From Escallonia rubra (lineage: Eukaryota; Streptophyta; Magnoliopsida; Escalloniales; Escalloniaceae): DNA of 64,000 bases. The notes below the pieces were generated by a model. It was not told the origin of the DNA and made no database searches. It saw only the letters and a list, made by a program, of their open reading frames with translations. A program made the position numbers and the translations under genes. The stretch is taken from contig JAVXUO010002450.1 in the NCBI GenBank assembly GCA_033065855.1, positions 62,001 to 126,000 on the forward strand, in the 5' to 3' direction. How positions within the stretch are numbered: the stretch's first letter is position 1; each line of letters begins with the position of its first letter. Below, one piece after another: positions 58,198 through 64,000 of the stretch.

Positions 58198-58600
58198 TGA
58201 TATAGCTAAAAATGCACCACTAATCAGCGCACGACACCTATCAATTATGACTCACAATCAAGCTTAGTTAGCTACAAAATTGGTAATACCTTATTGGGAG
58301 TTAGGATTCTAAAATAATCCTTAAGGATTTTGACGTGATCCTAACAGATCTGGCCTAAGCCCAAGCTGTCAGGCTCTTACCTACAGCTATATAAAGAAGA
58401 CTTACCCCAAGTACGCAAGTAACTTGACACCCATAGACATATAGTCTTTCATGTTTTTTTAGAGTTCCTATCGTGTAGATGTGCTCTAACTTAAGTATCG
58501 TAGAGTTCTCCGCAGAGATCCCCATCCAGCGGTCACTCATTTCTATCTTGCAGGTCATTATTCCAGGTTAGGGTTCCCGATCAAGTTTTTAGTAGCAACA
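58198..58600 (+). repeat. 3' LTR, 403 bp
   Basis: Starts TGATATAGC and ends TTTAGTAGCAACA, with an internal CTATATAAAGAAG promoter-like word at about 58387. It is the more complete LTR of the pair. Confidence 0.9.
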
Positions 58601-59190
58601 GGTTCTTTATAGATGTTTCTAGAGATTATAAGGTGGAAAGGAAGCACGAGTTGAAAGACATGGTGGAGCCACCTAGCAAGTACGACAAGGCTAGACCAAA
58701 GCATGACAAGAGTTAAATCACGAGGTTTCACACTAGATCGAAAACGCGTCACAAATATAGTGATGTAAATGTCACACTGTATTCGTCAAAGAATTAACTA
58801 ACACCGACTTACCAACAAGCACAAGTGTCAAAACAGAATGACGCAAGCTCAGAAGTGCTCCATTGCTAGAATAATTAACACAAGGTGTCAGTTAAAGAAT
58901 TAACCAACACGGACTCATCAGTTAGCACGAGGTGTTGTGATAGTAAGGCGATGCCCAACAAGCACGACGATTATCAAGCAAGCACAAGGTGGCACAAGCA
59001 TGATGTCGCACTAATTAAAAAAACAGGATATCACAAAGCTAACAATTTGCAATTTTGTCGAACAAAAATACTCCATCTCTTGATAAATGTACAACATTTT
59101 CTTTGTATACATGTCAAAACTAGGCAATAACTAATGAGGGATGTTATCTGACTAACCATGTAGCAATCACCATTGTAAAACACAAAAGAA

Positions 59191-59217
59191 GGGGGGGGGG
59201 GGGGGGGGGGGGGGGGG
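59191..59217. repeat. poly-G homopolymer (27 G)
   Basis: Twenty-seven consecutive G in gene-free DNA. Length may be inaccurate because such tracts are difficult to sequence. It forces an artificial polyproline frame on the minus strand. Confidence 0.95.
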
Positions 59218-59529
59218 TTCCCGTAGCACATTCTAAGAGGGTGAAAGATGGTTAATATATGGACTACATTGTACTCATAGTTTCCTTCTTTTGTGCTTCA
59301 AAGATTTCGTAAAAATTACTTTAGTAGTTTAAAAATAATGCTCCTATTAAATTATGTGGGAAAGGAAATGTTGTCATTGCCACTACAATTACAATATGAC
59401 CATAAAGAATAATAATCCTGTTTTTTTTAACTTTCGATTAGTTTGTGCAACATCGTACCTTAACTAATTTATATAAAGAACTTTGAGTTGATATGTATTC
59501 TTGGCCTTGCCTGATAGCAATAGCTTGTA

Positions 59530-59726
59530 AATTTAATGTGGGAGCTGACTAAAGAAAGACAAGCAAATGGGAAAGCCATGAACACACGAATCGTAACACT
59601 TCTAAGATAATTGAACACAACAAAAGCAATTTAATGTGGGAGCTGACTAAAGAAAGACAAGAAAATGGGAAAGCGATGAACACATGAATTTGTAACACTT
59701 TTTAGATAATTGAACACAACAAAAGC
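59530..59726. repeat. 98-bp tandem duplication
   Basis: Two adjacent units (59530-59627 and 59628-59726) share AATTTAATGTGGGAGCTGAC, TAAAGAAAGACAAG, GAACACA and GATAATTGAACACAACAAAA with few differences, so it is fairly recent. Non-coding. Confidence 0.93.
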
Positions 59727-60348
59727 ATGTTTAGGCAACCTTTATGTGTTACAAATGTTTTGCATAATGATGATTCTTGAGTATAGGAAAGCCTAAGTGT
59801 TGTACCATAAGCAAAATCTAGGAAAAAGAAAAGGATAATTCATTGTATGATGTTGGTCATATTGACAGAGACCATGGATCAAACTCCTTTCTCTTATCTG
59901 ATGAATCCGATGAAGCACAATCAATGATCTAATATTTAATAATAATAAGATATCGAAAAGTTTATTCATACACGTTAACCCATTCAAGAAATTTTAGTTC
60001 ATGGATACTTAAATCAAAAGATGACCAAATAAGCATTTTTCACCTTAATTTATAACGTTTTCAAGAAAATTGCATTCTAGTCAAAACATGACAAAAAAAA
60101 CTTCTAATACTATCTCTATGAACAAGCATGGAAGAACTCCTTGTACTTTCTTACATCTTATCAAAGTAAGAAAATATGTTAATGTCAAAAGAAGTATGAA
60201 CATTATATAATACACGTGTATATACATGAGTATATTTCCCTCTTGTAATTAATAGTACTCAATGACTTTTCTAAAAATCATTACTCACAAGTTACGACAT
60301 GTTATTAGCTGTATATATCATGGAGCATACTTACTAGGTATTACTCCC

Positions 60349-60540
60349 ACCGTCCCAAAAAACATCAATCCCACAAAAATCAAGGAATTGATCAACTTTT
60401 ACGTCTTTCTCATCATACCCTGTGAGAGAATGGGCTTACCAAAAGTCACCTCATTCTCCCTCATTTTTCTCTATTACTCATTTTTGTCAAGTTTTAAAGA
60501 TTTTCTTGTATGCATTATGGATACGAGTACTTCACTAGTT
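60349..60540. mobile_element. probable Stowaway-type MITE fragment
   Basis: Starts with CTCCCACCGTCCCAAAAAAC preceded by TTA, matching the Stowaway terminus. A possible partner end (ATTTTAGGACGAAGAGAG, 61378-61396) lies about 1 kb away beyond other MITE-like sequence. Whether they are one interrupted element or two fragments is unresolved. Confidence 0.45.
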
Positions 60541-61693
60541 CGCATGCCGAAATTGTAATTCTTACACCGCAACAAGGAAGCAACTTTTTTTAGGGTTAGA
60601 GATGTTCAAATCAATTTTTGGGTTAAACTTAGAAATGAACAAGTTTCTTTTTGTCCTCAATAGAATCAAAGATCTTGAAGTTATAAATGGGTGTGATGAC
60701 TAGTAACATTTTTCGGCAACACCGACATCCGAAAATTGGAGAATTTCATGTTTGACCTTTCACTCGCCTAGGCCAGCCTAGTCCTTCTGCTAGGTTGCCA
60801 TGGTGTTTGAGTGGCTGCTTGGTCGCTTGTATAATCCAAGGCGTTGCTTAGGCGATAGCCTTTTGTAAAACATCCGACGACCTTGATCACTGCCTCAAAC
60901 CGCCGGTCACAAACTAATGAAATTGATTTTGTTAATAAAATAATTTGAAACAAAATTCAGATTTTTAGATAGAACACTGCCACATAGTGTTTATAGATTG
61001 TCGCTAAAATTACTACTGACATTTTTACATATATCTTTAGCAACAATTCTTAATATTACATTTTTTAACATCATTAGCTAAAAGCCACTAAGCATATTTA
61101 GTTACCATCATTTATCATTACACGAGAGATTACAGACTCTTCCTACAGCCCAGTTGTAGCCGATTTTTATTTCAAAACTTTAGGTCGGAGGGAGATAAGG
61201 GTGAAAAGGTACTAGTGGAGATGAGAGAGAAAGTAGGTGGAGTGGGCATTTGAGGAGAGAGAAAAAAGAACAAAGAAAATCAACAAATGACAAAAGTGAA
61301 AAACAAGGGTAATTCTTTGTTCATTTGGAAAGTGAGGAATATTTTAGGAACATTCTCATAATTAAAATGTGAGCACTAATTTTAGGACGAAGAGAGCAAT
61401 TAAAACACGACCTTTTGTAAGAATTTTTTCACCGCACCACGGGTTGTAGCAAGAGGTTACAATCCTCTATATAGCTTCAGTTAGTGATTGTTTACTATGA
61501 TTAGTGATTTTTTACTATGATTAGTCACACTTAATTATTGATACTAAAAGAATGCCGTTAAAAATTAACCCAGAAAGTGAAATGATATAACAATAACTAA
61601 CCATATTATAACGACCATTAATGTCGCTATGTAGGGCGTACTACTTCTTGCTAGAACTCGGCTTAACCCAAACTTTATCCTGAAATATGTGAC

Positions 61694-61931
61694 GGAATTT
61701 TTTTTGCTGCCTCTTGGATTGTAAGAAGATTCCTACAACCTCTTATATAGCGATAATTGATCGTAAAATATTTTTAATGACTTTTATTTAGTAACATTAA
61801 AAAGATGCTATTGAGAAGTGTCGCTGAAAGTGAAGCCAGAAAAGCGACTAAAAATATTTACTGACCATTAATTGTCACTTTACAAACGATAAGAATCTTC
61901 CTACACTCGAGATAGCAGCAAAACCTTTTCC
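61694..61931. mobile_element. Mutator-superfamily MITE, second copy
   Basis: A 238-bp element has ends GGAATTTTTTTTGCTGCC and (complement) GGAAAAGGTTTTGCTGCT. It is flanked by ATATGTGAC and ATACATGAA (6 of 9 identical). The interior shares GACTTTTATTTAGTAACATT and GTGTCGCTGAAAGTGA with the 17368-17611 copy. Related but more decayed sequences occupy about 60985-61165 and 61430-61670. Confidence 0.8.
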
Positions 61932-63428
61932 ATACATGAATGTTTGTCCTTTTAATTTAAAAAAAGATAATAATTCATGCAATCTTAACATCCACTATTA
62001 GCTTCAAAGATTTTGTATCCTTATACACTTATCTTTCTTAACATTTTTAATTTTTAATAGACGCGACATCAGTTGGTCTTTCCCTTTTCTTTTAGAGACC
62101 TAGAATCAAGAAAGTGCGTCAAAGGATGAAGATGACCTCAACATCACATTGTAGCTTCATATTAAATAAACAAAAACATAAACCTGTCAATTCCGTAACG
62201 ACAACTATTACTCATTGACTCAGACACTATGGATGGACCTAGGTTGCAATCAATAAGTTCAATCCGCTGACAAGTTATGAAGGTGTGTGCATTTGAATAT
62301 CAAAGCAATGTTGCACACGTTTGGCAAGGTAAAAAGCTAATTATTCTCTGGAAGTACAAGTATAATAGGTCATGTGTATCTCATGTTGCACTGTATTGCG
62401 GTGGCGATAGCAGCGCAAGCATAGAATGTGGAACATGAAACTCATTGCAAAACAAAGATGGTGATGTGAAGTTTCTTTTTGAATGTAGACTTAGTCACAA
62501 ATTGGCCGACCACATGATTTAGTCATGGTTTTCTTGTGCTTGCATAAAGGCTCGGGGCTTTAGAATGTAATTTGACAAATTTCATTGTAATAAAAGCAAT
62601 CCTCATCTTCAAGTGTTGCCTCACGACGATCGAGGGATTGGTGCTCGAAAGCTAACGTATACCTTATTTTATGTTAGATTAGAAGTAGATTGATTAACTT
62701 AGGAGTGGGAGTAAGTAAGCTAATTAATTTGGGGGCTGGCCATATATAGATCATTAGGTACTCCAAGTCCTTTTTCAAGGCATTGAGCCATACAAGGAAG
62801 AATATCTTTGCTTCGATGATCATGTGAGCCATTTCACCGTTCTTCAGGATAGGTTTCTGTCATTTTATATCCGATACAGTAAATTTGTGGCACGCTCGCC
62901 TTCCGTCCCAACTTTGAATTTTTACGCCAAATTCATAGTCTAGACTCTGGAGTTACCAATTTTACTATCGTACCATTTAGATTTTTAAATCTCTCTCTTT
63001 TTTTTTTACCAATACCAAATTTTGTACTTGCCACAAAATAATAAAAATGTGATATTACTCTCGTGTGTATGTTAAATAATGTCAATATTCAGTACACCTA
63101 AAAAACTAAACCCTCGTCTTCACTTTCATGCCATATAATGTATACGGTCAAACATACTTTAATTAGGTTATGAGTGCAAATAAAAGGAAAAACTCATGCG
63201 GTAGAGTTAAAGAAGTGATAATTTTATTCTCAAATAATTACTTTTAAATTGTAATTTATTCATATTCATGCGAGACATGATAGAGCGATTCGTATAGGAG
63301 CGAATAATCGATTTCCTAGAACTAATTTGATCATTTTTATGGGATCTCAATCCTTGGGTCTGTGTAATAAGGCGGGGCCCCAACAGGCTCTATTATATCC
63401 ACGCAGGCGCAAGCAGCGTTTTGTGAAA
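61932..63428. other. gene-free DNA upstream of the terminal gene
   Basis: No supported coding sequence or named repeat. It presumably holds distal promoter sequence for the gene starting at 63561. Confidence 0.4.
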
Positions 63429-63560
63429 TTATAAAACCCCCTACGTAGTACCTCCTTTCTATGGTCCTCTTTGCACTTGCCTATCCTCTATTTCACTCTC
63501 CCTTTGCCCCTTGCCAAGGGGGTCTCTTGAAGTGGAACACCTGCAAATCCTGCTAAAACA
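63429..63560 (+). promoter_or_regulatory. TATA box and pyrimidine-rich leader
   Basis: TTATAAAA at 63429-63436 lies about 125 bp before the ATG. With usual plant spacing, transcription would begin near 63460, leaving a C/T-rich leader of about 100 nt (ACCTCCTTTCTATGGTCCTC, CCTCTATTTCACTCTCCC). Confidence 0.65.
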
Positions 63561-64000
63561 ATGGCTTGCAGACTTGCAGACTCAAGCTTCCTCTTCATGG
63601 TAATCTCAATCATGTCTGTGTGTCTGTCTGTGTGTGTCTGGGTGTGTGCGAGGTTTCACATTCACGTATGTGTATTTGTTTTGATTACAGGGCCCCCCAC
63701 AAAGCCCAATTCGTAGCCACAGATTTGCCCGACTGAATTCTCCAGGTATGCAGCTCCCTGCCTCCCCCCCCCCCCTCTCTCTCTCTCTCTCTCACGCACA
63801 CACAGACGTACACGCACAAAACGCATACTCTTGGTCTATCTATCTTTCACATTCTTGGGTTGAGCTAAAGTTTCACTCTTGGGTTCTTGGTAATGATTTC
63901 ATGCTCCTTGTTGGCTTTGCATGTAATAGTGTGGGCTATTCGATGTTAAAAATTTTGTGTCTTGGCATCAGGAAAGCCTTCTATAGAATTAAGGATTTAG
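63561..64000 (+). CDS. 5' exons of an unidentified gene, possibly plastid-targeted
   Basis: Exon 1 (63561-63599) encodes MACRLADSSFLFM and meets a GT donor. Exon 2 (63691-63745) follows a TTACAG acceptor and encodes GPPQSPIRSHRFARLNSPG in the only frame without stops, then a GT donor in CAGGTATGC. A CATCAG acceptor at 63971 would start exon 3 as KPSIELRI, but a TAG lies at 63998-64000. So either that acceptor is not used and the true one is at or beyond the window edge (the last bases read GATTTAG), or this is a short product. The Ser/Arg-rich, acid-poor N-terminus resembles a chloroplast transit peptide. Intron 1 is TGTG/TCTG-rich and intron 2 contains a C9-(TC)n tract (about 63763-63793). 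I do not recognise the family. Confidence 0.55.
63763..63793. repeat. poly-C plus (TC)n tract in intron 2 of the terminal gene
   Basis: A run of C followed by TC dinucleotides, directly downstream of the exon 2 donor. Likely length-variable. Confidence 0.9.

Larger units (their letters stand above)
51776..58600 (+). mobile_element. LARD-like LTR retrotransposon without recognisable gag-pol (6.8 kb)
   Basis: Paired LTRs (51776-52016 and 58198-58600) bracket about 6.2 kb. A perfect 5-bp duplication GGTTC flanks the whole (51771-51775 and 58601-58605). The 5' LTR is followed by AATTGACTCCATCTGTGGGA, a mutated form of the ATTGGCGCCGTCTGTGGGA-type primer site used by plant gypsy elements. A purine tract AGAAAGTGGGGGGA (58181-58194) precedes the 3' LTR. 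I found no reverse transcriptase, integrase or protease in any frame. The interior holds tandem arrays and LTR-like nested DNA. It looks like a large non-autonomous derivative. Confidence 0.87.

Noticed and set aside
59031..59231. Polyproline frame on the minus strand
   Set aside because: Produced solely by the 27-G homopolymer.

Overview
This window reads as nuclear DNA of a eudicot plant. The genes have many exons with GT-AG (and one GC-AG) introns, the intergenic DNA is AT-rich, and plant LTR, LINE, hAT and Mutator-type elements are abundant. I cannot name the species from sequence alone. No CRISPR array, operon, rRNA or convincing tRNA gene is visible. Exon maps below were built by hand from reading frame, splice-site consensus and family similarity.

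Layout. 1-1762: mostly featureless, with one tentative two-exon secretory micro-gene or gene fragment (496-785, +). 1763-5828 (-): a complete nine-exon reticulon gene of the RTNLB21 type (636 aa predicted), with a CT/GA-rich leader. 5900-14400: gene-free DNA with a TG microsatellite, an ~80-bp tandem array, a three-unit large tandem repeat, a Stowaway MITE and a poly-G tract. 14404-38149 (-): a complete 17-exon class II formin (1266 aa predicted) with a PTEN-like domain, C2 domain, proline-rich FH1 and FH2. Its introns hold a Mutator-type MITE, three TRIM-like retroelement copies, two LINE fragments and two related hAT elements. Intron 12 alone is about 8.8 kb.

38150-63400: a transposon-dominated block. 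It holds a Mutator-like element (~41.3-42.2 kb), a GC-rich non-autonomous hAT with a perfect 8-bp target duplication (42.5-43.7 kb) and another MITE. At 46.4-51.0 kb there is a Mutator-like element carrying a nested 3.4-kb solo-LTR-like insertion with a perfect 5-bp target duplication. At 51.8-58.6 kb there is a 6.8-kb LTR element with no recognisable gag-pol (LARD-like), also with a perfect 5-bp target duplication. Further MITEs and short duplications follow. 63429-64000 (+): a TATA box and the first exons of an unidentified gene that runs off the window.

The two confident genes are independent housekeeping-type cell-biology genes: endoplasmic reticulum membrane shaping (reticulon) and actin/microtubule organisation (formin). 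They are divided by about 8.6 kb of repeats and show no evidence of working as a unit. The most notable features are the nested and paired transposons with intact target duplications, and how heavily one formin gene has absorbed them.
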